Below, one piece after another: positions 1-8,871 of a stretch of 64,000 bases of DNA; the stretch's first letter is position 1, and the number at the start of each line of letters is the position of its first letter. The stretch comes from Undibacterium sp. KW1 (GTDB lineage: Bacteria; Pseudomonadota; Gammaproteobacteria; Burkholderiales; Burkholderiaceae_D). The stretch lies in the NCBI RefSeq assembly GCF_009937955.1, contig NZ_AP018439.1, positions 744,001 to 808,000 of the forward strand. The letters are read 5' to 3'. A model generated the notes under the pieces. It searched no databases and had not been told where the DNA came from. It saw nothing but the letters and a program-made list of their open reading frames with translations. Position numbers and translations under genes: made by a program.

Positions 1-1931
1 GGACAGTGCGGGTATCCTGGAAGACAGAAATCCGTGCACACCTGCGCCAGATTTTCAGTGGTTCTGCCTTCAAGCTGATATTGGATGAATGCGTGGCCGT
101 GCACAAGAAAGTATTGCGCAGCCGCGTCTTCGTCGCCTTGCACATGCATGCAGGTGATGGCAATGTGCATACCAACTTGCCAGTCAATTCTGATGATTAT
201 GAAATGCTGCAAGTGGCACATCATGCCGTTGCCCGCATCATGGTACTGGCCCGTTCATTGAATGGTGTTATCTCGGGCGAGCATGGCATAGGCATCACCA
301 AGCTGGAATTCTTGACTGAAGATGAAATCAAGGATTTCCGTTCGTATAAATTGCGCATCGATCCTGAAGGCCGCTTCAACAAGGGCAAACTGCTGAACCT
401 GCCAGACTTTGCTGCCGACTTGCGCAATGCCTACACGCCTTCGTTTGGCCTGATGGGGCATGAGTCGCTGATCATGCAGCAAAGTGATATCGGTGCGATC
501 GCCAATAGCGTCAAGGACTGCCTGCGCTGCGGCAAGTGCAAACCTGTCTGTGCCACCCATGTGCCACGCGCCAATTTACTATATTCGCCACGTAACAAAA
601 TCCTGGCAACCTCGCTGCTGGTTGAAGCCTTTTTGTATGAAGAGCAGACCCGTCGTGGTATCTCGATCAAGCACTGGGAAGAATTTGAAGACGTGGCCGA
701 CCACTGTACGGTCTGCCATAAATGCGTGACGCCCTGTCCGGTCGATATCGACTTTGGTGATGTGTCGATGAATATGCGCAATCTCTTGCGCAAGATGGAC
801 AAGAAGTCGTTCAACCCCGGCACGGCATCCGCCATGTTCTTCTTGAATGCCAAAGACCCGGCCACCATCAAGGCGGCGCGCCAGGTGATTTTTGGCTGGG
901 GTGTGGCGGCGCAGCGCCTCGGTAATACCGTATTGAAAAAGCTTGCTAAGAAACAAACCAAGGCACCACCAGCGAGCCTGGGCAAGCCTGTCATACGCGA
1001 GCAGGTGATTCACTTCATCAACAAGAAAATGCCAGGCAACCTGCCCAAAAAAACCGCGCGTGCCTTGCTGGATATTGAAGATGACAAGATGGTCCCCATC
1101 ATCCGCAATCCGCAAACCACGACAGCAGATACTGAAGCCGTGTTTTACTTCCCCGGCTGTGGTTCGGAAAGGCTGTTCTCACAAGTCGGCCTGGCAACCC
1201 AGGCAATGCTGTGGAATGTCGGCGTGCAAACCGTGCTGCCACCAGGTTATCTGTGCTGCGGTTACCCACAACGCAGTGCCGGCCAGTTCGACAAGGCCGA
1301 GAAGATGATCACCGACAACCGCGTGTTGTTCCACCGCATGGCGAATACCCTGAACTATCTGGATATCAAGACCGTGGTCGTTTCTTGCGGCACCTGTTAT
1401 GACCAGATACAGGGCTATGAATTCGACAAGATATTCCCTGGCTGCCGCATCATCGACATCCATGAATTCTTGCTGGAAAAAGATGTCAAGCTGGCGGCAG
1501 TGAATGGCACGCGTTATATGTATCACGACCCCTGCCATACACCGATGAAATTGCAAGACCCGCTGAAAACGGTCAATGCGCTGATCACTACGGTCGATGA
1601 CGTCAAGATAGAAAAGAATGACCGCTGCTGTGGCGAGGCTGGTACGCTGGCCGTATCGCGCCCAGATATCTCTACCCAGATACGCTTCCGCAAGGAAGAA
1701 GAAATGAACAAGGGTGCAGATAAACTGCGTGCCGACGGCTTTACGGGCGACGTCAAAATCCTGACATCCTGCCCGGCCTGTTTGCAAGGTTTGACACGCT
1801 ATGATGAAGACTCTGGCACCACAGCAGACTACATCGTCGTCGAAATGGCCAAGCATATCCTTGGGCCAAACTGGATGCCTGAATACGTCGCCAAAGCCAA
1901 TAACGGTGGTATAGAAAGGGTGCTGGTGTAA
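1..1931 (+). CDS. FAD-linked oxidase / 4Fe-4S CCG-domain oxidoreductase, C-terminal part
   Basis: The 5' end lies outside the window; the frame is open to the left edge, so the first in-frame GTG at 6 is not a real start. The visible 640 residues begin in the C-terminal cap of an FAD-binding oxidase (glycolate oxidase GlcD/D-lactate dehydrogenase type; motifs HMHAGDGNVH and SGEHGIG). Two ferredoxin-type clusters follow (CLRCGKCKPVC near residue 174, CTVCHKCVTPCP near 236), then two HdrD/GlpC-type CCG domains (CCGYPQ, CCGEAG). The family probably oxidises a 2-hydroxy acid and passes electrons to the quinone pool; the substrate cannot be read from sequence. Its stop overlaps the ATG of the HIT gene by one base, so the two are translationally coupled. 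Confidence 0.85.
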   Translation, partial: TVRVSWKTEIRAHLRQIFSGSAFKLILDECVAVHKKVLRSRVFVALHMHAGDGNVHTNLPVNSDDYEMLQVAHHAVARIMVLARSLNGVISGEHGIGITKLEFLTEDEIKDFRSYKLRIDPEGRFNKGKLLNLPDFAADLRNAYTPSFGLMGHESLIMQQSDIGAIANSVKDCLRCGKCKPVCATHVPRANLLYSPRNKILATSLLVEAFLYEEQTRRGISIKHWEEFEDVADHCTVCHKCVTPCPVDIDFGDVSMNMRNLLRKMDKKSFNPGTASAMFFLNAKDPATIKAARQVIFGWGVAAQRLGNTVLKKLAKKQTKAPPASLGKPVIREQVIHFINKKMPGNLPKKTARALLDIEDDKMVPIIRNPQTTTADTEAVFYFPGCGSERLFSQVGLATQAMLWNVGVQTVLPPGYLCCGYPQRSAGQFDKAEKMITDNRVLFHRMANTLNYLDIKTVVVSCGTCYDQIQGYEFDKIFPGCRIIDIHEFLLEKDVKLAAVNGTRYMYHDPCHTPMKLQDPLKTVNALITTVDDVKIEKNDRCCGEAGTLAVSRPDISTQIRFRKEEEMNKGADKLRADGFTGDVKILTSCPACLQGLTRYDEDSGTTADYIVVEMAKHILGPNWMPEYVAKANNGGIERVLV

Positions 1932-2359
1932 TGAGCATTGTTTGTGAGTTATGTGATGCCAGTGCTGGCGATATCCTCGTCAGCACGGACCAGTTACGCG
2001 TCATCTTGGTGGACGATGTAAATTACCCCGGCTTTTGCCGCGTCATCTGGAATGCGCATGTGAAAGAAATGACTGATTTGTCCGAGGCAGACAGGAACAC
2101 TTTCACGCAAGCCGTCTGGAAGGTGGAAGCGGCTATACGGGCAGTCATGCAGCCGCACAAGATGAATGTCGCCAGTCTCGGCAATATGGTGCCGCATCTT
2201 CACTGGCATCTGATACCGCGATATACCGATGATGCGCATTTCCCTAACCCTATATGGGCGGCCGTACGCAGCGATGCGCCTGATCAGTCTGCACTGGACG
2301 TACGTCGCAACTTGTTGCCGCAATTAAGGCAAACCATTATGTCGAATTTCGCATCATGA
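1931..2359 (+). CDS. HIT family protein
   Basis: A 142-residue histidine-triad protein with the motif HLHWH in the C-terminal half. HIT proteins are nucleotidyl hydrolases or transferases acting on adenosine-containing substrates; the exact substrate is unknown here. An N-terminal CELC pair may bind metal. The start overlaps the upstream oxidoreductase stop by one base, and its stop overlaps the next ATG by four (ATGA), so it sits inside a tight three-gene unit. This order (oxidase, HIT, DUF971) recurs upstream of ubiE in Burkholderiales. Confidence 0.85.
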   Translation: MSIVCELCDASAGDILVSTDQLRVILVDDVNYPGFCRVIWNAHVKEMTDLSEADRNTFTQAVWKVEAAIRAVMQPHKMNVASLGNMVPHLHWHLIPRYTDDAHFPNPIWAAVRSDAPDQSALDVRRNLLPQLRQTIMSNFAS

Positions 2360-2775
2360 GCATAGGTAATCCACAACCCACTTCCCTGAATGCCCGCACG
2401 CAATCGCGGGTGCTGGAAGTCGCTTTTGATGATGGCAAGGAGTTTTCTTTGCCGTTTGAATTATTGCGCGTGTCTTCGCCTTCTGCCGAAGTGCGTGGTC
2501 ATGGACCGGGTCAGGAAACACTGCAAACTGGCAAACGCGATGTTGGCATTGTGGGCATAGAGCCAGTCGGTAATTATGCGATCAAGCCCATCTTTTCTGA
2601 CCAGCATAGCTCTGGGATTTTTACCTGGGATTATTTGTATTGGCTGGGTGAAAACCAGGCGCAGGTCTGGCAGGAGTATCTGGAGAAATTGCAGGCGGCA
2701 GGGTTTGCGGGGGATACTGGGCGGGATGCGCCCATGCTGCCCAAGTCTGGCGGCAGTTGCGGCACCAAGCATTAA
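2356..2775 (+). CDS. DUF971 (gamma-butyrobetaine hydroxylase-like N-terminal) protein
   Basis: A 139-residue protein made of a single DUF971 domain, the fold at the N-terminus of gamma-butyrobetaine hydroxylases, here without any catalytic dioxygenase domain. Family hallmarks are the VAFDDGKEFSLPFELLRV strand block and a C-terminal GxIYTWDYLYWLG-type motif (FTWDYLYWLGE). The tail GGSCGTKH is common in the family. Stand-alone DUF971 proteins have been linked to Fe-S or metal handling, which is not shown here. ATGA overlap with the HIT gene. In related genomes ubiE normally follows directly; here about 4.4 kb of accessory DNA intervenes. Confidence 0.85.
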   Translation: MSIGNPQPTSLNARTQSRVLEVAFDDGKEFSLPFELLRVSSPSAEVRGHGPGQETLQTGKRDVGIVGIEPVGNYAIKPIFSDQHSSGIFTWDYLYWLGENQAQVWQEYLEKLQAAGFAGDTGRDAPMLPKSGGSCGTKH

Positions 2776-2958
2776 TACATAGTCGCTCCTGCAAGTTGTG
2801 CAGCATGCTTTGTCCTTCGTTGAAAAAATGCATGTTTACCGCCGCAGTTGATGCCACTGATGTGTGCTCATGCTGTCTGCGTCAGGCACAAGGCAGGAGC
2901 TTCGCTTTTCACTATTACAGTGAACTAACGTTCGAGATGAAAATTTACTCTTTCAAGT

Positions 2959-3675
2959 ATGATGCCGCAACCCCCTACTGACGCCGCCCTGCGGGCATTG
3001 CTTGACGACTGTCCGGTACTAAAACTTATCTTGCTGGACAGAGACTATGGAAAGCCTTGCCCTGCAGATCGCTGGGCGGTCAAAGCAGCAATTGATCATC
3101 TGCTAAAGCCAGCGCATGAAGGCATGGTGCTCGACCTGGACGTGCTGGAGCGTGAAGACGGGGCCGCTGATGATGTTTTGTTGATCGGGGTTGTTGAACT
3201 TGAAAAGTCACTCCCCAAGCTGATTGAACTGCTCAAGAGTTTGAGTGTACCCGCCGGTGCCATCCTGGTACATGATGGCAGTACGGAAAACCTTATGCCA
3301 GACTTGCCAGCCAAGGAAACCTTGGTGCGGCAAATGACAGATGACATGATACAAATGCTCTTGTCGGAATGCATGGCATGTGTGCCTTCAGACTGGCAGG
3401 CAGGAAAACTGACGATACAGTGTGACGGCGACTGGCTTGGTTATCAATTAAAGAATGCCCTGTCTCCGAATGCTGCGATTATCTCTGGTCCTCTCAGAGA
3501 TTTGTGCGAAGAAATTGCCGTGCTCATGTGGAAAAATGGAAATCAATGGCGTGAAGCTGTCTTGCAATACGAAGGCAAAGACTTCACCATCAAATTCAGT
3601 TATGGTGAGCCATTGCATCCAATTCCGCGCACTCCTGTTGCGGCACAGGCAAAGCCCTGGTGGAAGTTCTGGTGA
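2959..3675 (+). CDS. uncharacterised protein
   Basis: A 238-residue soluble protein with no signal peptide or membrane segment. It is acidic in the N-terminal two thirds and ends in the aromatic tail KPWWKFW. The C-terminal half (GNQWREAVLQYEGKDFTI) is faintly reminiscent of YezG/DUF600-type immunity proteins, but I do not assign it. There are two adjacent ATG codons at 2959 and 2962, neither with a clear ribosome binding site. It is the first gene of the accessory insert that separates DUF971 from ubiE. Confidence 0.6.
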   Translation: MMPQPPTDAALRALLDDCPVLKLILLDRDYGKPCPADRWAVKAAIDHLLKPAHEGMVLDLDVLEREDGAADDVLLIGVVELEKSLPKLIELLKSLSVPAGAILVHDGSTENLMPDLPAKETLVRQMTDDMIQMLLSECMACVPSDWQAGKLTIQCDGDWLGYQLKNALSPNAAIISGPLRDLCEEIAVLMWKNGNQWREAVLQYEGKDFTIKFSYGEPLHPIPRTPVAAQAKPWWKFW

Positions 3676-3822
3676 TGCATTGAAATGCTGAGTGTATCTA
3701 CACCTTTGGCAGCAGTTGTGACACCGAGGACTACGCCATAGCCGTATCTTTGTAGGGGCTGCCTCCGCCGCGAACAGCCGTCCAGCAAGAATTTCATCTG
3801 TAACCAAGCCATATCGCCGAAT

Positions 3823-3863
3823 GTAGGTTGGGCTATGCTTCACCAGCCCAACACTCGGCCTAC
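3823..3863. repeat. GTAGGTTGGGCT inverted repeat, copy 1 (short form)
   Basis: The 41-bp element starts GTAGGTTGGGCT and ends AGCCCAACACTCGGCCTAC. Inside it TTGGGCT pairs with AGCCCAA around a ten-base loop, and outer GTAGG pairs with CCTAC. It shares its left arm with the longer elements at 11899-12051 and 31075-31198. This motif is seen in intergenic regions of many proteobacteria. Confidence 0.75.
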
Positions 3864-3930
3864 GATCAACGTATTCTTAAAAAACGACGCGATATTTCTT
3901 AGTTCGTTTTTTAACTACGTGCATACCTTA

Positions 3931-4170
3931 TTTAAAATTGCAGGCCGGTGGTAGACCGGCGGCTACATACCTTTTTGCTTCGCCAAAAAGGTATGCCAAA
4001 AAGGCGACCCAGGCGTCGTCGCCCCCTGAAGGGGGTTCCCGTTTGTGCAGTGCAAAAAATGGGAAATGCCCGAAACTCGCTGCGCTCAAACACGGGCATT
4101 TCTTAATCCATTTTCTGTACAGCACAAACGGCGTCAACACATGGGAACTGCTGAAAGTCAAAAGCAACCC
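3931..4170. repeat. multi-hairpin dispersed repeat, copy 1
   Basis: Five ordered hairpins are readable. HP1 is GCCGGT/ACCGGC (3944-3960). HP2 has 11-bp perfect arms CATACCTTTTT/AAAAAGGTATG (3966-3995). HP3 is CCCCC-TGAA-GGGGG (4022-4035). HP4 is an outer arm pair, 20 of 23 positions paired (4040-4062 with 4108-4130). HP5 is nested inside it, with a perfect 10-bp stem GAAATGCCCG/CGGGCATTTC (4063-4072 with 4093-4102). The second copy is at 35706-35950 in the same orientation, with weaker similarity continuing about 25 bp beyond each end. Confidence 0.85.
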
Positions 4171-4229
4171 AACTTCAAAACCGACGCTAATATGTGCGCT
4201 GGTGAGTGATGCGTGTCCAGCTTGTCAGC

Positions 4230-4925
4230 TTACTCCAAATCCGCCTTATCAAGATAAATCGTCCCCTTAACAGCAGCCCGCTTATCCACCTTAGCCTGTA
4301 GGACCTGCAAAAACTCCGCATCACTCACTGCCTGCAATCCCGTCTTCTTCACCACCACGTCAGCCATCGCCACAGCCGCAGGCACGCTGATTGCCAGCAA
4401 ATGATCAAAGTCAGGTCTGCTGTCAATTTCTTTCAATAGGAATCGTTGCGTGCCACTACCAATCTGATGATAAACAGCCTGTTTGTTCTCGCGCATTTCT
4501 GGTGATAGCTGACGGAAAATCAGGGTCTTTTCTACGACTATCGGCACATCCTTGTACTCGGTTTTACCACCCTGTTCAAAATGCCCAAGCACGATATTGG
4601 CCTTGAACTGCTTCAGCTGCGACTTGCTGTCTGCGGCCAGTCTGGCGATCTCGAATTGTTCTGGTTCCATGGTCCACAAGACCAGTTTTTGTTCCAGCCT
4701 GGCTTTGATGGCAGCATCCAGCTTTTGATCAAGGCAGCGTATTTGCAAGACGACCTGGTAATCATGCGGTGCATGGAACATGGGCAGGTGAGAGACATAC
4801 ATGCCTGCGCTGTTGCCGAACAGGAGCATGCCGTGGACGCCCCAGGTAGGGCCGTGTTTGTTTTCTGCATGGGTGCTGAAGATGAAGCAAAAGCTGAGCA
4901 GGATGAAAGATAAATAGCGTTTCAT
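4230..4925 (-). CDS. secreted uncharacterised protein
   Basis: A 231-residue protein with a clear signal peptide (basic MKRYL start, hydrophobic stretch, cleavage after THA at about residue 20). The mature part is a mixed alpha/beta sequence with the conserved-looking block HGMLLFGNSAGMYVSHLPMFHAPHDYQ split over residues 31-57; two His residues near MFHAPHD could bind a ligand. I recall similar orphan periplasmic proteins in Burkholderiales but no function. It starts only four bases after the stop of the upstream oxidoreductase on the same strand, so the two are probably co-transcribed. Confidence 0.75.
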   Translation of the reverse strand: MKRYLSFILLSFCFIFSTHAENKHGPTWGVHGMLLFGNSAGMYVSHLPMFHAPHDYQVVLQIRCLDQKLDAAIKARLEQKLVLWTMEPEQFEIARLAADSKSQLKQFKANIVLGHFEQGGKTEYKDVPIVVEKTLIFRQLSPEMRENKQAVYHQIGSGTQRFLLKEIDSRPDFDHLLAISVPAAVAMADVVVKKTGLQAVSDAEFLQVLQAKVDKRAAVKGTIYLDKADLE

Positions 4926-4929
4926 GTGC

Positions 4930-5997
4930 TTATACCTTCACCAGCAATTTGCCGCGATGCTCGCCTGTGAATAATGAATTCAATGCCTTCGGTAATTGTT
5001 CAAAGCCGTCGATGATGGTTTCTTCAAATACCAGTTCACCTGCCTTGACCCAGGGCGCGACGATGGCCAGCATTTCATCCATGCGGTGCAGGTAATCGCG
5101 GGCCAGTATGCCTTGTATGGTGGCGCGCTGGTAGAGCATGTGTTGCAGCAGGCGCGGGCCCATTTCTGGCACGTCGAGGCCGCCGTTGTATTGGCTGATC
5201 TGGCCGCAGATGATGATGCGGGCGCGGCGTTTGATGATGGGGACGATGGCATCGGTGACCATGCCGCCTACATTGTCGAAATACACATCGACACCACCAG
5301 TGAGTTTTAGTATCTCCTGGCTCAGTGATTCGTCATTGCTGAAGGTTTTGTAATCAAGCGCCCAGTCAGCACCCAGCTTGTCTTTCAGCCACGCGCATTT
5401 TTCTGCACCACCGGCGATGCCCAATACTTTTGCGCCATGGCGTTTGGCGAATTGCACTACCAGTGAGCCAACTGCACCGGCGGCGCCGGATACCACCACC
5501 ACTTCACCCGCATGTGGCTTGCCTGCTTCGGTCAGGCCAAACCAGGCGGTGCGGCCTGGCATGCCGAGTACGCCCAGCGCGGTGCTGACAGGTGCAATGG
5601 TGGGGTCTATCTTGGTCAGAGCGCTGACATGCACGCGCGCATGGCTTTGCCAGCCCGTCATGCCAAATACCCAGTCACCGGCCTTCAGGCTGGTGGCATT
5701 TGATGCCAGCACCTGGCCGACTACGCCAGCAGCTTGCACGGTATTGAGCGGGTGCGGTTCCGGGTTATAGGTGGGTTTGGACGACTGGTTGATACGCATG
5801 TAAGGATCTACGCTGATGTAGCGGGCGGCTATCAATACTTCATTGCGATCCAGCGAGGTATCGAGGGGCTGGCTGCGCAATTCATAGTGTTCATCGCTGA
5901 CTATACCTGTGGGATGGCGGGTGTATATCCATTGTTGGTGTATCAGGTTTTCAATGCTGGTCATGGCGGGATCAAGATTAGTAAGAGATGCTGACAT
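4930..5997 (-). CDS. NADP-dependent zinc-free medium-chain oxidoreductase (CurA/LTB4DH-like)
   Basis: A 355-residue medium-chain dehydrogenase/reductase of the zinc-independent leukotriene B4 dehydrogenase/CurA type, which reduces activated double bonds with NADPH. Visible features: N-terminal YxSxDPYMR-type block (ISVDPYMRI), the Rossmann motif SGAAGAVGSLVVQFAK, and VDVYFDNVGG typical of the family; the catalytic zinc ligands of alcohol dehydrogenases are absent. The frame extends to a GTG at 6039, but ATG at 5997 (MSASLTNLD) or 5964 fits the family better; neither has a strong ribosome binding site. It is divergent from a LysR regulator 96 bp away, which is its likely controller. Confidence 0.85.
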   Translation of the reverse strand: MSASLTNLDPAMTSIENLIHQQWIYTRHPTGIVSDEHYELRSQPLDTSLDRNEVLIAARYISVDPYMRINQSSKPTYNPEPHPLNTVQAAGVVGQVLASNATSLKAGDWVFGMTGWQSHARVHVSALTKIDPTIAPVSTALGVLGMPGRTAWFGLTEAGKPHAGEVVVVSGAAGAVGSLVVQFAKRHGAKVLGIAGGAEKCAWLKDKLGADWALDYKTFSNDESLSQEILKLTGGVDVYFDNVGGMVTDAIVPIIKRRARIIICGQISQYNGGLDVPEMGPRLLQHMLYQRATIQGILARDYLHRMDEMLAIVAPWVKAGELVFEETIIDGFEQLPKALNSLFTGEHRGKLLVKV

Positions 5998-6045
5998 AGT
6001 AGGTTTGTTAAAATGTCTCGTAAAGCAATATAAATTCACTTTTAA

Positions 6046-6060
6046 TGTCCAAATTGGAAA
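6046..6060. promoter_or_regulatory. candidate LysR-type operator
   Basis: The divergent 96-bp gap between the oxidoreductase and the LysR gene contains the perfect 11-bp palindrome TCCAAATTGGA (6048-6058) inside a T-N11-A frame, the general LysR box shape. Flanking TTTAA/TTTAAA extends the symmetry imperfectly. Its use by the neighbouring regulator is inferred from position only. Confidence 0.4.
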
Positions 6061-6093
6061 TTTAAACGAGAGGCCTAAAGAAGCCTAAATAAG

Positions 6094-7005
6094 ATGAACC
6101 TCATAGACCTCAAAATCTTTGCCTGTGTGGCAAGACAGCCATCGCTGGGAGCAGCAGCACAGGAGCTGCACCTGACTCCTTCTGCCATTTCCAAGGCCTT
6201 GCGCAGGCTGGAGGGTGACCTGGATACGGTGTTGTTTGACCGTTCTGCCAAGCAGCTTAGCCTGAATGCCAGTGGCCAGCGCATGCTGGACTTTGCCCGC
6301 AATATGCTGTCCATGGCTGACCAGGCCAGGGCCGATGTGCGGGGTGATGATGCCAGCATCAGTTGCCGCGTGGCAGGCCCGGCCATACTGCTGTGGCGGC
6401 ATGCCGAGCAACTGGCGCAAGCCATGGCAGCTTACCCGGCGGCAGACATGCATTTGCTGAGCATGTATGAAGAAGATGCCCTGGCTGCATTGGCCAGGGG
6501 GGAGGTTAGCCACGCCCTGGTCACCGGCGAAGTCTTGCATGGCCGCACTGCCCATTGGTCGGCAGACTGGGCCAGTGTTTCTCTGGGCACGCTGAGGCTG
6601 CAATTGCTGGCGGGCAAACAGCATCCCTTGCTGGGCGGTGCTGCCAGCCAGCAAGGACAGAATTTCACCAGTACCCAGGTGCTGGCCCATGATTTTGTCA
6701 GCCCTGCACGCTCCTTGCTTTGCGGCAAGCAACGTGGCAAGCACTCTGATGGCTGGCGTGATGACCAGTTCCCGCGCCGCATCGCCTACTGGATAGATGA
6801 TTTGCAATTGCTGCTGGCCATGGTCAGGTCGGGCAAGGCCCTGGCCTACCTGCCTGATTTTGCCCTCGACGATGCTGATCTGGTGCGATTTGAAGTGACG
6901 GACTGCGGTTTTCAGTGCATGGAAGAAGTCCATCTGGTCTGGAATACCAGGAATGCAGCGCAGTGGCAGCAAGCTGTGGTCAGGACGCTGACAGGGGAAA
7001 ACTGA
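6094..7005 (+). CDS. LysR family transcriptional regulator
   Basis: A 303-residue LysR regulator. The winged helix-turn-helix occupies about residues 1-60 (MNLIDLKIFACVARQPSLGAAA, then LHLTPSAISKALRRLEGDL and LFDRSAKQLSLNASG). The rest is a substrate-binding-protein-like effector domain. It is divergent from the zinc-free oxidoreductase, the usual arrangement for a LysR regulator and its target. The effector is unknown. Confidence 0.9.
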   Translation: MNLIDLKIFACVARQPSLGAAAQELHLTPSAISKALRRLEGDLDTVLFDRSAKQLSLNASGQRMLDFARNMLSMADQARADVRGDDASISCRVAGPAILLWRHAEQLAQAMAAYPAADMHLLSMYEEDALAALARGEVSHALVTGEVLHGRTAHWSADWASVSLGTLRLQLLAGKQHPLLGGAASQQGQNFTSTQVLAHDFVSPARSLLCGKQRGKHSDGWRDDQFPRRIAYWIDDLQLLLAMVRSGKALAYLPDFALDDADLVRFEVTDCGFQCMEEVHLVWNTRNAAQWQQAVVRTLTGEN

Positions 7006-7148
7006 TTTTTTTGCATAGTGTGCAGAAACTTGCAGTGATTGAGATACAATCCGTTACATAAGAAGCTGAATGTCAGGCAGTGGAAATTTCTACAGGCGTC
7101 AGAAAACCGTGATAATTCAGCATTCTTGAAGAAAACAGGGCAGATAAC

Positions 7149-7883
7149 ATGAGCAATACCACCCATTTTGGTTACACCACCGTAGAAGAAGATCAAAAAG
7201 TCCATAAGGTCGCCGAGGTTTTTCATTCCGTCGCCGCCAAATATGATGTCATGAATGACATGATGTCGGCTGGCTTGCACAGGGTATGGAAGATATTCAC
7301 GGTCGCCCAGGCTGGTGTGCGCCCTGGCTTCAAGGTGCTGGATATTGCGGGTGGTACGGGTGATTTGACCAAGGAATTCGTGCGTCAGGCGGGCAAGACC
7401 GGTGAGGTCTGGCATACCGATATTAATGAATCCATGCTCAGGGTAGGGCGTGACCGCCTCTTGAATAAGGGCCTGATCACCCCCACCTTGTTATGCGACG
7501 CAGAAAAATTACCCTTCCAGGATAATTACTTTGACAGAGTGACCGTGGCGTTTGGTTTGCGCAATATGACACACAAGGATCAGGCACTGGCAGAAATGCA
7601 GCGTGTACTGAAACCAGGTGGCAAATTGCTGGTGCTGGAATTTTCCAAAGTACCAGAAATCCTGCAAAAACCTTATGACCTGTATTCGTTCAAGGTCTTG
7701 CCCTGGATGGGGCAAAAGATAGCTGGAGATGCAGACAGCTACAAGTACCTGGCTGAATCGATACGTATGCATCCCGATCAGGAAACCCTGAAGGGCATGA
7801 TGGAAACAGCAGGTCTGGAAAGTGTGCAATATTTTAATTTGACGGCAGGTGTGGCCGCTTTACACACCGGTATCAAGTTGTAA
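7149..7883 (+). CDS. ubiE: ubiquinone/menaquinone biosynthesis C-methyltransferase UbiE
   Basis: A 244-residue class I SAM methyltransferase. The start [19 protein letters not shown] is typical of UbiE. SAM motif I is [15 protein letters not shown] near residue 62, and [10 protein letters not shown] and [16 protein letters not shown] mark later motifs. It methylates carbon 2 of the benzoquinol ring in ubiquinone synthesis (and demethylmenaquinol in organisms that make menaquinone). Length equals the family norm. Downstream are a Tim44-like gene, ubiJ and ubiB, all on the same strand, so this is the ubiquinone cluster. Confidence 0.96.
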   Translation: MSNTTHFGYTTVEEDQKVHKVAEVFHSVAAKYDVMNDMMSAGLHRVWKIFTVAQAGVRPGFKVLDIAGGTGDLTKEFVRQAGKTGEVWHTDINESMLRVGRDRLLNKGLITPTLLCDAEKLPFQDNYFDRVTVAFGLRNMTHKDQALAEMQRVLKPGGKLLVLEFSKVPEILQKPYDLYSFKVLPWMGQKIAGDADSYKYLAESIRMHPDQETLKGMMETAGLESVQYFNLTAGVAALHTGIKL

Positions 7884-7958
7884 GCGCAGTTGTGATGTAA
7901 AAAGTCTGGAAAAAGCAGTCTGAAGTAATAAAACCTTGAAACAAACAGGAGTCGAATG

Positions 7959-8867
7959 ATGAAAAAGTTTCTGATCGCCATGCTGGTCGTAGCAAGTACG
8001 ATGGCAATGACAGTCTCTGACGCAGAAGCCAAGCGTCTTGGTGGTGGCGGCTCTATAGGTCGTCAATCCAATAATGTAACGCGTCAGGCTACGCCGCCGT
8101 CTCCATCTAACGCGGCCAAACCGGCTGCCGCACCTGCACCTGCTGCCGGAGCACCAGCAGTGACACCGCCAAAACCAGGTATCCCGTGGAAGGGTATTGC
8201 CGGTGGTTTGATTGGTGGTGCCTTGCTGGGCGCAGCCTTGTCGCATTTTGGCCTGGGTGGTGCAGCTGCCAGCATGCTGGGTAGCTTGCTGACCTTTGCC
8301 CTGATCGGTTTTGCGATTTTCTTCGTGATCCGCTTGTTCCGTAACAAGAATGGTCAAAGCACGGGCAATAGTTTTAATCAGCCAGCGTTTGCCGGCGCAG
8401 CGCCACTTTCGCCTGTGACACCGCAGCCTATGGCTTTCCAAAACAATGCCCCGGCTTCTTCAGGTGGCAATGCTGACACCAATGCCACCTGGACTATTCC
8501 GGCTGACTTTGATGTACCAGGCTTCCTGCGTAATGCAAAAAGCTATTTCATCCGCCTGCAGGCGGCTTGGGACAAGGCTGACATCAATGATCTGCGTGAA
8601 TTCACGACGGCAGAAATGTATGCTGAACTGAAACTGCAAATTCAGGAACGCGGTGCATCTTCCAATGTCACTGATGTCGTGACCTTGAATGCAGATATGC
8701 TGGGCGTAGAAACCGTAGGCGCTGATTATCTGGCAAGTATCAAATTCACCGGCATGATCAAGGAAGCTGCCAATGCACCGGCAGAAGCCTTCAATGAAGT
8801 ATGGAACTTGTCCAAGCCAGTCAATGGTCAGGGTGGTTGGGTATTGGCCGGTATCCAACAAATGTAA
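7959..8867 (+). CDS. Tim44-like domain membrane protein
   Basis: A 302-residue protein with an N-terminal signal or anchor (MKKFLIAMLVVASTMAMTVSDAEA), a Ser/Pro/Ala-rich linker, two hydrophobic Gly/Leu-rich segments near residues 80-130 (GGLIGGALLGAALSHFG, then LTFALIGFAIFFVIRLF) and a C-terminal Tim44/MRPL45-like alpha+beta domain. ATG codons occur at 7956 and 7959; the AGGAG at 7947-7951 is better spaced for 7959. Bacterial Tim44-like proteins are membrane-associated and of unknown role. The position between ubiE and ubiJ is conserved in Burkholderiales. Confidence 0.88.
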   Translation: MKKFLIAMLVVASTMAMTVSDAEAKRLGGGGSIGRQSNNVTRQATPPSPSNAAKPAAAPAPAAGAPAVTPPKPGIPWKGIAGGLIGGALLGAALSHFGLGGAAASMLGSLLTFALIGFAIFFVIRLFRNKNGQSTGNSFNQPAFAGAAPLSPVTPQPMAFQNNAPASSGGNADTNATWTIPADFDVPGFLRNAKSYFIRLQAAWDKADINDLREFTTAEMYAELKLQIQERGASSNVTDVVTLNADMLGVETVGADYLASIKFTGMIKEAANAPAEAFNEVWNLSKPVNGQGGWVLAGIQQM

Positions 8868-8871
8868 TGAC

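Larger units (their letters stand above)
3676..4229. other. gene-free stretch carrying two repeat elements
   Basis: This 554-bp gap contains a short GTAGGTTGGGCT hairpin (3823-3863) and the first copy of the multi-hairpin dispersed repeat (3931-4170). No convincing gene is present; the small open frames across the repeat are explained by its symmetry. Both flanking genes point into the gap, so the repeats sit between convergent 3' ends. Confidence 0.7.

Noticed and set aside
2757..2981. Plus-strand 74-codon frame after the DUF971 gene
   Set aside because: Overlaps the DUF971 end, no ribosome binding site and Cys/Ser-rich composition without similarity.
3928..4167. Minus-strand 79-codon frame over the first repeat copy
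   Set aside because: The repeat hairpins explain the open frame and the alignment with copy 2 is frame-shifted within it.
6085..6972. A 295-codon minus-strand open frame
   Set aside because: Antisense to the LysR gene; no start signal or domain.
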